Source of the DNA: Acidobacteriota bacterium
Lineage (GTDB): Bacteria > Acidobacteriota > Terriglobia > Terriglobales > Acidobacteriaceae
NCBI GenBank assembly: GCA_019510535.1
Contig: JAEKKE010000156.1
Span: 1-52,915 of the forward strand
Direction: 5' to 3'
Length of the DNA: 52,915 bases
The position numbers and the translations under genes were made by a program. Positions 45,003 to 52,915 of this stretch are shown in pieces. Positions within the stretch are counted from its first letter, which is position 1; each line of letters starts with the position of its first letter. The notes below the pieces were generated by a model. That model saw only the letters and a list, made by a program, of their open reading frames with translations, searched no databases and was not told the origin of the DNA.

Positions 45003-45051
45003 CCTCGGCTGGCACCCTTTTTTCTATTTGCTTTGCAGCAACTTACCAACA

Positions 45052-45066
45052 GTTTTGAATCAAAAC
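45052..45066. promoter_or_regulatory. Dyad GTTTTGA-A-TCAAAAC upstream of pal
   Basis: Two 7-bp arms in perfect dyad around one base lie 54 bases before the pal ATG, in the only sizeable gap of the tol operon. It could be an operator for an internal pal promoter, or simply an A/T-rich stem. Confidence 0.35.
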
Positions 45067-45120
45067 AAAGTGTAGGACCCGGCCGATTCGAACGCGCCGA
45101 GGCAGGAGGAAAGATTTCCG

Positions 45121-45867
45121 ATGAACGTACCCGCACTCCGTAAGATGACCGTCCTGGCGATCGCGCTGGCTTTCGGCGCTGCTGGCTGCCATAAGAAGGC
45201 TTCTGCCCCCCCACCGTATACCGCTCCGGAAGTCCCGGCTACGCCTGCTCCGACAGCCACCATTTCGGCTGAACCGCCGGCCATCGATCTTGGTCAGTCG
45301 GTCGTGCTGAACTGGCGCACAACGAACGCTACCTCCGTGTCGATCGACGGAATTGGTGCGGTCAATGTGAACGGAACCCAGACGGTGACTCCGTCGAGCT
45401 CCACGAACTTCCATCTGGTTGCTCGTGGTGACGGCGGTTCGGCTGAGGCCAACGTCCGCGTGACAGTACGTGTTCCGGAGACCCCGGCTGCGCCCACGGG
45501 CAATGCCGATATGGGTTCGGACGCCGAGTTCGCGCGGAATGTACAGGACATCTTCTTCGACTACGACAGCTACGATGTCCGCACCGATGCGCAGTCTTCC
45601 ATCACCGCCTCTGCCAGCTATCTGGCTGCCCATCCGGCGATCAAGGTCGTAATCGGTGGCTACTGCGACGAGCGTGGTTCGGCCGAGTACAACCTCGCAC
45701 TGGGCGAGAATCGCGCCAATGCCGCCAAGACCGCGCTGGTCAATGCCGGCATCGCGCCCTCGCGGATGCGCGTCATCAGCTACGGCAAGGAAAAGCAGTT
45801 CTGCACCGAGCAGACCGAGTCGTGCTGGCAGCAGAACCGTCGTGCGCAGTTCTCGCTGGACCGCTAG
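45121..45867 (+). CDS. pal: Peptidoglycan-associated lipoprotein Pal with extra Ig-like region
   Basis: 248 residues. Lipoprotein signal with lipobox GAAGC (C23). Residues about 48-118 form an added beta-sandwich-like region (VVLNWRTTNATSVSIDGIG, TNFHLVARGDGGSAEANV). The OmpA-like peptidoglycan-binding domain (about 138-248) is intact: DIFFDYDSYDVR, VVIGGYCDERGSAEYNLAL and NRRAQFSLDR. Classical Pal is about 170 residues, so the middle region is an expansion. Strong AGGAGG lies 12 bases upstream. The TAG stop falls inside a palindromic repeat. Confidence 0.93.
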   Translation: MNVPALRKMTVLAIALAFGAAGCHKKASAPPPYTAPEVPATPAPTATISAEPPAIDLGQSVVLNWRTTNATSVSIDGIGAVNVNGTQTVTPSSSTNFHLVARGDGGSAEANVRVTVRVPETPAAPTGNADMGSDAEFARNVQDIFFDYDSYDVRTDAQSSITASASYLAAHPAIKVVIGGYCDERGSAEYNLALGENRANAAKTALVNAGIAPSRMRVISYGKEKQFCTEQTESCWQQNRRAQFSLDR

Positions 45868-45981
45868 AGCATTTTTCCTGGAGGGGCTGTGCAGGGCTTC
45901 CGGCATCTATGGGTGTTTTCTGCAATGAAAACGCCGCTGCACGTCCCTTCCGGGAGACCCAGCAACAGGAAAAATGATCTA
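45865..45981. repeat. Palindromic repeat, copy 1 (117 bp)
   Basis: The left end TAGAGCATTTTTCCTG (45865-45880) and right end CAGGAAAAATGATCTA (45966-45981) are inverted repeats with 15 of 16 matches. Inside, GGTGTTTTC pairs with GAAAACGCC and GTGCAG with CTGCAC, giving a folded element. The first three bases are the pal stop codon. A second copy lies at 47060-47173. Confidence 0.8.
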
Positions 45982-46084
45982 ATCCTGGCCATGCCAGGGC
46001 GTCGTAGACTGGATCAACAACCCGGGGAGGCGCTTGCTCGCAGCAAGCGCCTTTTCCGCGTCAAAAGCGTTTGAGGAAACCGCC

Positions 46085-47062
46085 ATGAAGCTTATACGTC
46101 TTGCACCTGTAGCCCTGCTGACCTGCTCTCTTTTCGTCCCTCCAGCGTTCGCCGTGAATAAAGACATGGTGCAACTGCAGACCCAGGTACAGGCGTTGCA
46201 GGACGCCGTTGCAAGGCTGCAGCAGGCCAATGACGAGCGCATGGGAGTCCTGCGGGACCTGGTGCAGCAAACGGCTGACTCCGTCAACCGCATGTCTGTC
46301 ACCGTGGATGGCCTGCATAAGCAGATGACCACGAGCGCCGAAGCCCAGAGCGGCAAATCCGACCAGATCAACAGCCAGGTGCAGGCGCTGAACGATGCTC
46401 TGGACGAATTGAAGGCGCGTCTCGGACGCATGGAAAAATCGCTGACGGATGTACAGAATCAGCAGCAATCCATCAACGCGAAGCTGGATAACGGAGTACC
46501 TTCCGGTGGAAATACTACGGCGCCTGCGGGAACGAATCCGGCTCCCGATATGACCCCATACACGCCTCCGGCGCCGGTGGTTCCTTCGCGGAAGGGCAAG
46601 CCCGCCCCCGGAACGCCGATGACTCAGACACAGCCGACAACAGATGCTCCCGCCGCCCAGCCTGTGGCCGATGCAGCGCCGCCAGTGGCCGATCTCTACC
46701 AGACCGCATATGGAGACTACGTTGCCGCCAAGTATGCTTTGGCGTCAGCCGAGTTCAGCCGGGTTATCCAGTACTATCCGGACAACGCCCTGGCTGGGAA
46801 TGCGAACTTCTACCTGGGCGAGATCGACTATCGCGCCGGGAAGTTCCCTACCGCCATCAAGTTCTATGACAAGGTGCTGGAACAGTATCCAGGGAACAAC
46901 AAGACAGCCCTCTCTCACCTACATAAGGGTTATGCATTGATCGCCACTCGGCAGGAGGCTGCTGGAGCTCGCGAGCTGCGTGCGCTGATTGCCCGCTATC
47001 CTGGCACGCCAGAGGCTAACCAGGCCAAGGCAAAGCTGAACGGGCTGAAGGCTAGCCGCTAG
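46085..47062 (+). CDS. cpoB: Tol-Pal system protein CpoB (YbgF-like)
   Basis: 325 residues from ATG 46085, after GAGGAAA. Signal peptide 1-20 (ends PAFAV). Coiled coil about 24-135 (QVQALQDAVARLQQANDER), a Pro/Thr/Ala linker of about 60 residues, and C-terminal TPRs from about 205 (ADLYQTAYGDYVAAKYALASAEF, KFPTAIKFYDKVLEQYPGN). CpoB/YbgF links Tol to peptidoglycan synthesis at division. Last gene of the Tol-Pal operon, separated from pal by the first repeat; its own TAG lies at the left end of the second repeat. Confidence 0.92.
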   Translation: MKLIRLAPVALLTCSLFVPPAFAVNKDMVQLQTQVQALQDAVARLQQANDERMGVLRDLVQQTADSVNRMSVTVDGLHKQMTTSAEAQSGKSDQINSQVQALNDALDELKARLGRMEKSLTDVQNQQQSINAKLDNGVPSGGNTTAPAGTNPAPDMTPYTPPAPVVPSRKGKPAPGTPMTQTQPTTDAPAAQPVADAAPPVADLYQTAYGDYVAAKYALASAEFSRVIQYYPDNALAGNANFYLGEIDYRAGKFPTAIKFYDKVLEQYPGNNKTALSHLHKGYALIATRQEAAGARELRALIARYPGTPEANQAKAKLNGLKASR

Positions 47063-47173
47063 AGATTTTTCTGTAGATGTAGAGTGGGGCTTCCGCATTT
47101 ATGGGCGTTTTCCGCGATGAAAATGCCGCTGCACGCCCCTTCAGGGATACGCAGCAACAGGGAAAATGCTCTA
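47060..47173. repeat. Palindromic repeat, copy 2 (114 bp)
   Basis: Related to copy 1: the last 88 bases of each align with 12 differences (about 86% identity by eye). The right end CAGGGAAAATGCTCTA (47158-47173) is nearly the reverse complement of the left end. GGCGTTTTC/GAAAATGCC form the inner stem. The cpoB TAG (47060-47062) and, on the other strand, the TAG of the next gene (47173-47171) are the two ends of this element. Confidence 0.8.
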
Positions 47174-48184
47174 ACTACGAATTCCGTACATCCGGCGCTC
47201 TACCTCTGCCCGCTGGTCTGCGGTGAGCGGCAGACGTGGCAAACGCGGCTTACCGCCGTAATATCCAGTCAGCTCCGCGGCATACTTCACACCCGCGATC
47301 CCTAATCCCTCGACAATCTCAGCAGCCGGCGCAGCGATGCGGGCCTGTTTCTCGGCAGCAAGTTTGGGGTCGCCGTCTTTCCATGCGGCATAGACCTCAT
47401 GGCATGCCTGCGGCGCGCTGGCCGTAAAGGTCGTCAACAGCCCCTGTGCTCCGGCAGCCAGAGCATCGACCATGCCGGCATCTGAGGACGAAAGGACCTG
47501 GAAACCTACGTTGCGCGTGCGTGTCTTGAGTGCAGGCTTCGGCGGAGCAACCGCGACAGCAGCGCCTCCATCCGCCAGGCTGCCGGCGCTCACAAAGGTT
47601 GCGGCTTCGGTGCTCTGCGTTGCCTGCATCCGCCCGGTTACGGCAGAGAATACCGGAGTGACCACGACATCGCGCCGGGGAGCTTTGGCTGATGCGGCAA
47701 TTACGGCCACGATATTGCTGGCTCCGCTCACGATGCCAAAGATCCTGGCATGGAGCGACAGATGTGAAACCTCTTCAGGATCGAGCGTTGATTCGGGGTC
47801 GAAGATCACAACAGGAAGCTCACTGGCATCTGCGACGGCGCTGAAATACACAGAGGCGTCAACCGCAGGAACGCGAACGAGGGCCACGTCGTAACCAAGG
47901 CCTGCTGCGTAGTGGATCAGATCTAACGTGGCAGCTACAGAAGGACGGCCGACACCAGCCCAAAGGACCTTCTCCGGAGCAGCGGCTCCCACCGCTGTCG
48001 CCAGCACATCCCGGGTCTCTGTGTCAGAGAGCATCTCCGCTTCGCCCGGCCCGGCAAGAATCGCGATGCCGGCAGCAGGGGTCATGGAATAGCGAGCTAC
48101 ATTGTGCTCCAGCTTACGCAGGTATACACGGCCATCGGAATAAAACGGAGTTGTGGCGGGAATATGCAATCCATCGAGCAGCAT
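47171..48184 (-). CDS. Dihydrodipicolinate synthase-family protein with degenerate active site
   Basis: 337 residues from ATG 48184 (MLLDGLHIPATTPF). TIM barrel of the DapA/NAL family: GLHIPATTPFYSDG matches the family start, AGPGEAEMLSDTETRDVL replaces the usual TGEFxxLtxeEr segment. Where the family has the Schiff-base lysine in a GIKDSSG-like strand, this protein reads FGIVSGASN (V152), and the YNxP tyrosine segment reads VVIFDPEST. It is therefore probably not a normal lyase/aldolase. The C-terminal 50 residues (ELTGYYGGKPRLPRLPLTAD) do match DHDPS-family ends. Monocistronic. Confidence 0.78.
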   Translation of the reverse strand: MLLDGLHIPATTPFYSDGRVYLRKLEHNVARYSMTPAAGIAILAGPGEAEMLSDTETRDVLATAVGAAAPEKVLWAGVGRPSVAATLDLIHYAAGLGYDVALVRVPAVDASVYFSAVADASELPVVIFDPESTLDPEEVSHLSLHARIFGIVSGASNIVAVIAASAKAPRRDVVVTPVFSAVTGRMQATQSTEAATFVSAGSLADGGAAVAVAPPKPALKTRTRNVGFQVLSSSDAGMVDALAAGAQGLLTTFTASAPQACHEVYAAWKDGDPKLAAEKQARIAAPAAEIVEGLGIAGVKYAAELTGYYGGKPRLPRLPLTADQRAEVERRMYGIRS

Positions 48185-48203
48185 GGCTTTTATTTTAATG
48201 CGC

Positions 48204-48232
48204 TTTATAGCGGTTGACGGCATCAAGAGCAA
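48204..48232 (-). promoter_or_regulatory. Candidate sigma70-type promoter of the DHDPS-like gene
   Basis: On the minus strand TTGCTC (48232-48227) and TATAAA (48209-48204) are separated by 17 bp. The start codon follows 19 bases after the -10, giving a 5' leader of about 13 bases. Confidence 0.5.
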
Positions 48233-48321
48233 TACCACGAAAGGCTATTTCCATCGCTTCCCTCAATGTCGTACCGTGTATGGAAGCCAAATAGATCATT
48301 CGGGAGACGAAAGCTCGCGGC

Positions 48322-48813
48322 ATGGCAGAAGACATTGAAGATGTAGGGGGAAAGTCTGCGACGGACCTGGGGTTTGAAGCCCTCTGGTTCGCAGTGCACA
48401 CATTCCTGGCATTTCTTGTGGTTGTTGTGGTGATCAGTGTCTTCGGGCTGTCAAAGCCCGATCCGAATGCAACCCAACCGAAGCTGCTCTGTACAGCCGT
48501 TATCTTTCTGGCAGCCATCATCGCCGGCTTTGCGACAGCAAAGGTGACGAAGAACGAAGTCGCACGCTACATCTGGATCGCCGGCTTGCTGATGTTTTCG
48601 ATTCTGTGCGTCTATGTTCTGGATCTTCCCACCGGGCCTGGTCTGTGCAACGGCTGCGGAGCAGTGGAGAAGCTCTACCGGACCTTCTTCGATATATCCA
48701 ACCCCAGCGGCCTGATGGGTGGCTATGGCTTCGCCGTCGGTAGCTGGATTCCCCTATCGATGATCTCCTACTCGATCGGTGCGACGTTTGGTCTTCCAAA
48801 AGAAGAACTCTGA
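48322..48813 (+). CDS. Small multi-pass membrane protein, unknown function
   Basis: 163 residues with four hydrophobic segments (about 20-42, 53-72, 81-100, 133-155). Two cysteines in GLCNGCGAVEK (about 113-116) form a CxxC pair on a loop, possibly metal- or redox-active. Not recognised. Divergent from the DHDPS-like gene and ended by a strong terminator shared with carB. Confidence 0.75.
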   Translation: MAEDIEDVGGKSATDLGFEALWFAVHTFLAFLVVVVVISVFGLSKPDPNATQPKLLCTAVIFLAAIIAGFATAKVTKNEVARYIWIAGLLMFSILCVYVLDLPTGPGLCNGCGAVEKLYRTFFDISNPSGLMGGYGFAVGSWIPLSMISYSIGATFGLPKEEL

Positions 48814-48827
48814 GTTTTCTGCAAAAC

Positions 48828-48862
48828 AAGAGAGGCGTGAGCATTGTGCTCACGCCTCTCTT
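48828..48862. terminator. Strong bidirectional terminator between membrane gene and carB
   Basis: A perfect 16-bp stem (arms 48828-48843 and 48847-48862) with loop TTG. AAAAC on its left and TTTTG on its right give short U-runs for both strands. It serves the plus-strand membrane gene and carB. Confidence 0.9.
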
Positions 48863-48880
48863 TTGTAGAGTCTGGCCTGA

Positions 48881-51800
48881 TTATGCCTGGACGGCTTCAC
48901 GCTCCGCATGCAGTGCCTGCAGCGCGTTGACGTTGACCGAACCACCCTGGATGGACGCGATTCCCTCTGCCGCAGCGCGTGCCGCGGCAATCGTGGTGAT
49001 GGTGGGAATACGAGCCAGAACCGCAGCGCGACGGATCGCTTTTTCATCGAAGAAGGTATCCTGCCCGCGTGGCGTGTTCACGATGAGCTGGATACGGTCA
49101 CCCTTGATGTAGTCCACGACGTTGGGGCGGCCTTCCTTGACCTTGTAGACGCGCTCTACCTGCAGGCCGGCGTCTTCCAGCACATCGGCCGTTCCGTGGG
49201 TTGCCACGATGTGGAAGCCCATCTCCCGGAACTGACGCGCAAGCCCAACCACCTGAGACTTATCGTGGTCGTTTACGCTCAGGAAGACGTTGCCCTTCTT
49301 CGGCAACACCTGTCCGGCGGAGAGCTGTGCCTTGGCGAAGGCTTCGCCGAAGTTGTCGGCCACGCCCATGACTTCGCCGGTGGACTTCATCTCTGGTCCG
49401 AGAACCGTATCGACGCCCGGGAACTTGCCCCAGGGGAAGACCGGGCTCTTCACGAAGTAGTGGCTTCCGGTTCCAAGATCCTTGCCGCTGGCGAGTTGCT
49501 CGGGCAGAAGCTCCTTCAGTGTCTTGCCAATCATCAGGCGCGACGCAATCTTCGCAAGCGGGATGCCGGTTGCCTTGGAGACATACGGCACCGTACGCGA
49601 TGCACGCGGGTTCACCTCGATCACGTAGACATTGCCGTACTGGATCGCGAACTGGATGTTCACCAGACCGATGACGTTCAGTGACAGTGCGAGCTTCCGC
49701 GTGTAAGTCCGGATCATGTCCAGAACCTCCGGAGCGATATCGACTGCCGGCAGAACACAGGAGGAATCACCGGAGTGAATGCCGGCCTCTTCGATATGCT
49801 GCATGATGCCGGCAATGATCACATCCTTGCCATCACAAAGAGCATCGACGTCGACTTCGGTAGCGTCTTCGAGGAAGTGATCGATCAGTACCGGGCGCTC
49901 CTGCGAATACTCGATCGCAGTGCTCATGTACTTCACGATGGCATCGTCGTCGTAGGCAATGACCATGGCGCGTCCACCGAGAACGTAGGAAGGCCGCACC
50001 AGCACCGGATAACCGACGCGGTTGGCGCCTTCGAGCGCCTCCTGTACCGAGGTCGCCATCGCGCCCTGCGGCTGCGGAATTTCCAGCTCTTCGATCAGCT
50101 TGCCGAAGCGCTTACGATCTTCGGCGAGATCGATGGACTCGGGAGAGGTACCGATGATCGGTACGCCTGCAGCCTTCAGCGGCAGCGCAAGATTCAGTGG
50201 AGTCTGACCGCCGAACTGAACGATCATGCCAACCTCCGCCCCATTTGCAGCCTCATGCTCGTAGACAGCAAGAACGTCCTCGTAGGTCAACGGCTCGAAG
50301 TAGAGGCGATCTGCCGTGTCGTAGTCGGTCGAAACCGTCTCAGGATTGCAGTTCACCATAATGGTTTCGTAACCATCATCCTTCAGAGCAAAGGCAGCGT
50401 GGCAGCAGCAATAGTCGAACTCGATACCCTGTCCGATGCGGTTCGGTCCGGAGCCCAGGATGATGACCTTTTTCTTTGCCGTCGGCGTTGCTTCATCTTC
50501 CTCGTCGAAGCAGGAGTAGAAGTACGGCGTAAAGCTCTCGAACTCGGCAGCGCAAGTATCCACCAGCTTGTAGACCGGAGTCACACCCAGCTTCTTGCGA
50601 AGATTCATCACCTCGATCGCGCCGGCGCGTCCCTCGAGTCCCCAGCCAGCGGCAAGGCGCTCGTCAGAGATGCCCATGCGCTTCGCAGTACGCAGCTCGT
50701 CCGCACTGATCTGGGCCGCCGGCTTTTCGCTGACAGCCGTGATCTCGTCCACCACCTGCTTGACCTGGTAGAGGAACCAGGGATCCATGCCAGTCAGACG
50801 AGCGACCTCACGCACGCTCATGCCCTTCTCGAAGGCATAACGAACGTAGCTGAAGCGGTCAGGATGAGGCGTAACCAGGCGCTGCGTCAGGCGGCGCGGT
50901 TCAATGTCCGTAGCGGTGGCCTTCTTGCCTGTCTCCAGCGAACGGACAGCTTTGAACATGGCCTCTTTGAAGGTGCGGCCGATGGCCATAACCTCGCCGA
51001 CAGACTTCATCTGCGGTCCAAGACCTTCTTCCGCACCGGGGAACTTCTCGAACTGCCACTTCGGGAACTTCACCACGACGTAGTCGATGGTGGGTTCGAA
51101 ACAGGCAGGCGTCGCCTTGGTGATGTCGTTCTTGATCTCGTCGAGCGTGTAGCCAACGGCGAGGCGTGCAGCAATCTTTGCGATCGGAAAGCCTGTTGCC
51201 TTGGAGGCAAGCGCCGACGAGCGCGAGACGCGTGGGTTCATCTCGATGACAGTCATACGGCCGTTCTGCGGATTGACCGCGAACTGCACGTTGCTGCCGC
51301 CGGTCTCGACACCGATCTCACGGATGACCTTGATGGCGGCATCACGCATGACCTGGTACTCGCGGTCGGTCAGCGTCTGCGCCGGGGCAACCGTGATGGA
51401 GTCGCCCGTATGCACGCCCATCGGATCAAAGTTCTCGATGGAGCAGATGATGATGCAGTTGTCCTTGAGATCACGCACGACCTCAAGTTCATACTCCTTC
51501 CATCCAAGCACGCTCTCTTCGATGAGGCACTCGTGGACAGGAGAGAGATCGAGGCCGCGGGACAGAATCTCCATCAGCTCTTCGCGGTTATAGGCAATAC
51601 CGCCGCCGGAGCCACCGAGCGTGAACGAGGGGCGGATCACTGCCGGGAAGCCGATCTTTGCGGTGAACTCGATACCGTCGCGCAGGTTGTTGACGAGCGC
51701 GGAACGCGGCATGTCGAGACCGATCTTGTTCATCGCGTCTTTGAACAGGAGACGATCTTCCGCCTTCTTGATCGCGTCGAGCTTGGCGCCAATCAACTCG

Positions 51801-52168
51801 ACGTTGTAGCGATCCAGAACGCCGCCATCAGCGAGGTCTACGGCGAGGTTCAAAGCCGTCTGTCCGCCTACGGTCGGCAGTACGGCGAACTTCCCTGCCT
51901 TGCCGTTCTCGGCAAGCATCTCGCTCTCCAGCCTCAGAATCTCTTCTAGGTAGGCATAGCTCAGCGGCTCGATGTAGGTGCGGTCGGCAACCTCCGGATC
52001 CGTCATGATGGAGGCTGGATTGGAGTTCACCAGTACCACCTCGTAGCCTTCGGCCTTCAGGGCCTTGCACGCCTGGGTGCCGGAGTAGTCGAACTCTGCC
52101 GACTGGCCAATCACGATCGGACCTGAGCCGATCACCAGAATCTTCGCGATGTCATTCCTGCGTGGCAT
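48881..52168 (-). CDS. carB: Carbamoyl-phosphate synthase large subunit
   Basis: 1095 residues. Two homologous ATP-grasp halves, each preceded by a preATP-grasp motif: IGSGPIVIGQSAEFDYSG and LGSGPNRIGQGIEFDYC, and the metal/ATP sites VIEMNPRVSRSSALASKATG and VIEVNPRASRTVPYVSKATG. The C-terminal allosteric domain (MGFHIVATHGTADVL...) is present. It makes carbamoyl phosphate for arginine and pyrimidines with ammonia from CarA. A secreted protein gene separates it from carA by 13 bases. Confidence 0.98.
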   Translation of the reverse strand: MPRRNDIAKILVIGSGPIVIGQSAEFDYSGTQACKALKAEGYEVVLVNSNPASIMTDPEVADRTYIEPLSYAYLEEILRLESEMLAENGKAGKFAVLPTVGGQTALNLAVDLADGGVLDRYNVELIGAKLDAIKKAEDRLLFKDAMNKIGLDMPRSALVNNLRDGIEFTAKIGFPAVIRPSFTLGGSGGGIAYNREELMEILSRGLDLSPVHECLIEESVLGWKEYELEVVRDLKDNCIIICSIENFDPMGVHTGDSITVAPAQTLTDREYQVMRDAAIKVIREIGVETGGSNVQFAVNPQNGRMTVIEMNPRVSRSSALASKATGFPIAKIAARLAVGYTLDEIKNDITKATPACFEPTIDYVVVKFPKWQFEKFPGAEEGLGPQMKSVGEVMAIGRTFKEAMFKAVRSLETGKKATATDIEPRRLTQRLVTPHPDRFSYVRYAFEKGMSVREVARLTGMDPWFLYQVKQVVDEITAVSEKPAAQISADELRTAKRMGISDERLAAGWGLEGRAGAIEVMNLRKKLGVTPVYKLVDTCAAEFESFTPYFYSCFDEEDEATPTAKKKVIILGSGPNRIGQGIEFDYCCCHAAFALKDDGYETIMVNCNPETVSTDYDTADRLYFEPLTYEDVLAVYEHEAANGAEVGMIVQFGGQTPLNLALPLKAAGVPIIGTSPESIDLAEDRKRFGKLIEELEIPQPQGAMATSVQEALEGANRVGYPVLVRPSYVLGGRAMVIAYDDDAIVKYMSTAIEYSQERPVLIDHFLEDATEVDVDALCDGKDVIIAGIMQHIEEAGIHSGDSSCVLPAVDIAPEVLDMIRTYTRKLALSLNVIGLVNIQFAIQYGNVYVIEVNPRASRTVPYVSKATGIPLAKIASRLMIGKTLKELLPEQLASGKDLGTGSHYFVKSPVFPWGKFPGVDTVLGPEMKSTGEVMGVADNFGEAFAKAQLSAGQVLPKKGNVFLSVNDHDKSQVVGLARQFREMGFHIVATHGTADVLEDAGLQVERVYKVKEGRPNVVDYIKGDRIQLIVNTPRGQDTFFDEKAIRRAAVLARIPTITTIAAARAAAEGIASIQGGSVNVNALQALHAEREAVQA

Positions 52169-52181
52169 TGCGTCTCTCTTC

Positions 52182-52706
52182 CTAACTCAGCTTGTCGGCG
52201 CAGGGCACTGCCTGCGCTGTCATCCAATGTGTGGCCGCATTCAGCTCGTTGAGGTAGCGGCCTTTTTCTTCGGGGTTGTTCATCGTCTCGCGCACCTGCT
52301 CCCCGGTGATTGCGCGAGCCTTGTAGTAGTGAACTGTTTTGAGGCCTGTCTCTGTCTCACCATTCAGCGGAAGTTCCGCTTCGGCGACCCAGTAGCCCCA
52401 GTAATGCAACGAAGCCTGAAGAGACTTCAGCTTTCCAGCCGTGTCGTAGTGGTACTCATACATCACGTCACGGTTGCGCTGAAAGCGGCGCAGCTTAACC
52501 CGCTCTACCATCGTCCCGCTCGACCAAATCTCTACGTAGGTTGTCCCCGCTTTTGGATCGATCAGCGGCGGGTACCTCTGAAGCTTCCACTCTGAAGGTG
52601 AGACCGGAACGCAGAAAAACGACTTCAGTGATTTCGGCTTTTCGCCTAAAAAGACGGCGGGGGTTAGGAAAAACACCACCGCCGTCTTTGTCAGGCTCCG
52701 AATCAC
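52182..52706 (-). CDS. Secreted protein of unknown function between carA and carB
   Basis: 174 residues from GTG 52706, which overlaps the carA stop (GTGA) with GGAGGAG about 9 bases upstream; GTG 52715 is too close to that site. Signal peptide about 1-20. The rest is mixed strands and helices (TTYVEIWSSGTMVERVKLRRF, MYEYHYDTAGKLKSLQAS) followed by a C-terminal helix. I do not recognise the family. The coupling to carA makes expression with the carAB operon likely, but a role in carbamoyl-phosphate synthesis is not implied. Confidence 0.72.
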   Translation of the reverse strand: MIRSLTKTAVVFFLTPAVFLGEKPKSLKSFFCVPVSPSEWKLQRYPPLIDPKAGTTYVEIWSSGTMVERVKLRRFQRNRDVMYEYHYDTAGKLKSLQASLHYWGYWVAEAELPLNGETETGLKTVHYYKARAITGEQVRETMNNPEEKGRYLNELNAATHWMTAQAVPCADKLS

Positions 52707-52915
52707 TTCTTCCACTCCTCCATCATCTTGCGGAAGTCCTGGAAGAGATAGTGCGAGTCGTGCGGCCCGGGACTTGCCTCCGGGTGATATTGCACGCTGA
52801 ACATCGGATCGGTCTTGTGCTTCAGGCCGGCAAGCGTATCGTCGTTCAGATTCACGTGAGTTACGGCGACGTCGGCGGGCAAGCTTGCCGGGTCGACGTT
52901 GAAGTTGTGATTCTG
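52703..52915 (-). CDS. carA: Carbamoyl-phosphate synthase small subunit, C-terminal end (5' end outside window)
   Basis: 70 residues plus stop, in frame to the right edge. The end of the class I glutamine amidotransferase domain: LNDDTLAGLKHKTDP and the catalytic-triad segment VQYHPEASPGPHDSHYLF, whose His and Glu complete the triad. CarA releases ammonia from glutamine for CarB. Overlaps the next gene by 4 bases (GTGA). Confidence 0.96.
   Translation of the reverse strand, partial: QNHNFNVDPASLPADVAVTHVNLNDDTLAGLKHKTDPMFSVQYHPEASPGPHDSHYLFQDFRKMMEEWKK

Noticed and set aside
49775..51949. Long open frame (724 codons) on the plus strand opposite carB
   Set aside because: It is the antisense shadow of carB, whose both ATP-grasp halves are intact; high GC produces long antisense frames. 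No recognisable domain or signal.

Overview
The window looks like ordinary chromosome from a GC-rich (about 60% by eye) diderm bacterium. The best fit is an acidobacterium of the Terriglobia/Acidobacteriaceae group (Granulicella, Terriglobus and relatives). This is inferred from outer-membrane barrels, a complete Tol-Pal cluster, an acidobacterial-style Pal with an added beta-sandwich region, CPBP and DUF885 proteins, and house-keeping gene order; no database search was possible. There is no prophage, integrase, transposase, CRISPR array, rRNA or tRNA that I can see, and no gene-free stretch longer than 300 bases.

Layout. 1-5.6 kb: two outer-membrane barrel genes converge, one coupled to a mono-haem cytochrome c, the other to a secreted cupredoxin and a two-component system whose promoter carries a Pho-box-like direct repeat. 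5.7-9.7 kb: an HPr-kinase-like P-loop protein faces a sugar-acid pair (YjhG-type xylonate dehydratase plus FAH-fold 2-keto-3-deoxy-sugar-acid dehydratase) typical of Weimberg-type pentose oxidation. 9.75-15.7 kb (minus strand): a PoxB-like pyruvate oxidase, then the operon gap-cupin-ridA-pgk-small membrane protein-tpiA. 15.9-19.5 kb: a P-loop kinase with a long disordered region, then a three-gene osmoprotectant-type ABC importer and a DinB-fold protein. 19.5-23.3 kb: a barrel protein behind a nested-hairpin leader, ribA with an almost leaderless start, and an orphan LytS-type kinase. 23.5-26 kb: flippase plus glycosyltransferase. 26-28.9 kb: thiD-thiS (thiD apparently starting at CTG), rlpA, pyrF and a zinc-ribbon protein. 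29-35.4 kb: the operon DUF885-doxX-accA-CPBP-secreted protein and a beta-propeller glycosidase-like gene. 35.5-41.5 kb: dnaE, ydcF-like and recN. 41.6-47.1 kb: tolQ-tolR-tolA/tonB-tolB-pal-cpoB. 47.2-52.9 kb: a DHDPS-fold protein that seems to lack the catalytic lysine, a small membrane protein, carB, a secreted protein and the end of carA.

How it works together: most of the window is central metabolism and envelope maintenance. The less ordinary parts are (i) the two-component-controlled barrel/cupredoxin/cytochrome block at the left edge, (ii) two related palindromic repeats of about 115 bp whose inverted ends provide the TAG stop codons of three genes in the pal-cpoB region, (iii) the nested hairpin leader at 21030-21099, (iv) the CTG start of thiD and the extended ThiS tail, and (v) the DHDPS-like protein with a degenerate active site. 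None of these is proven to be a new system; each has a stated test.
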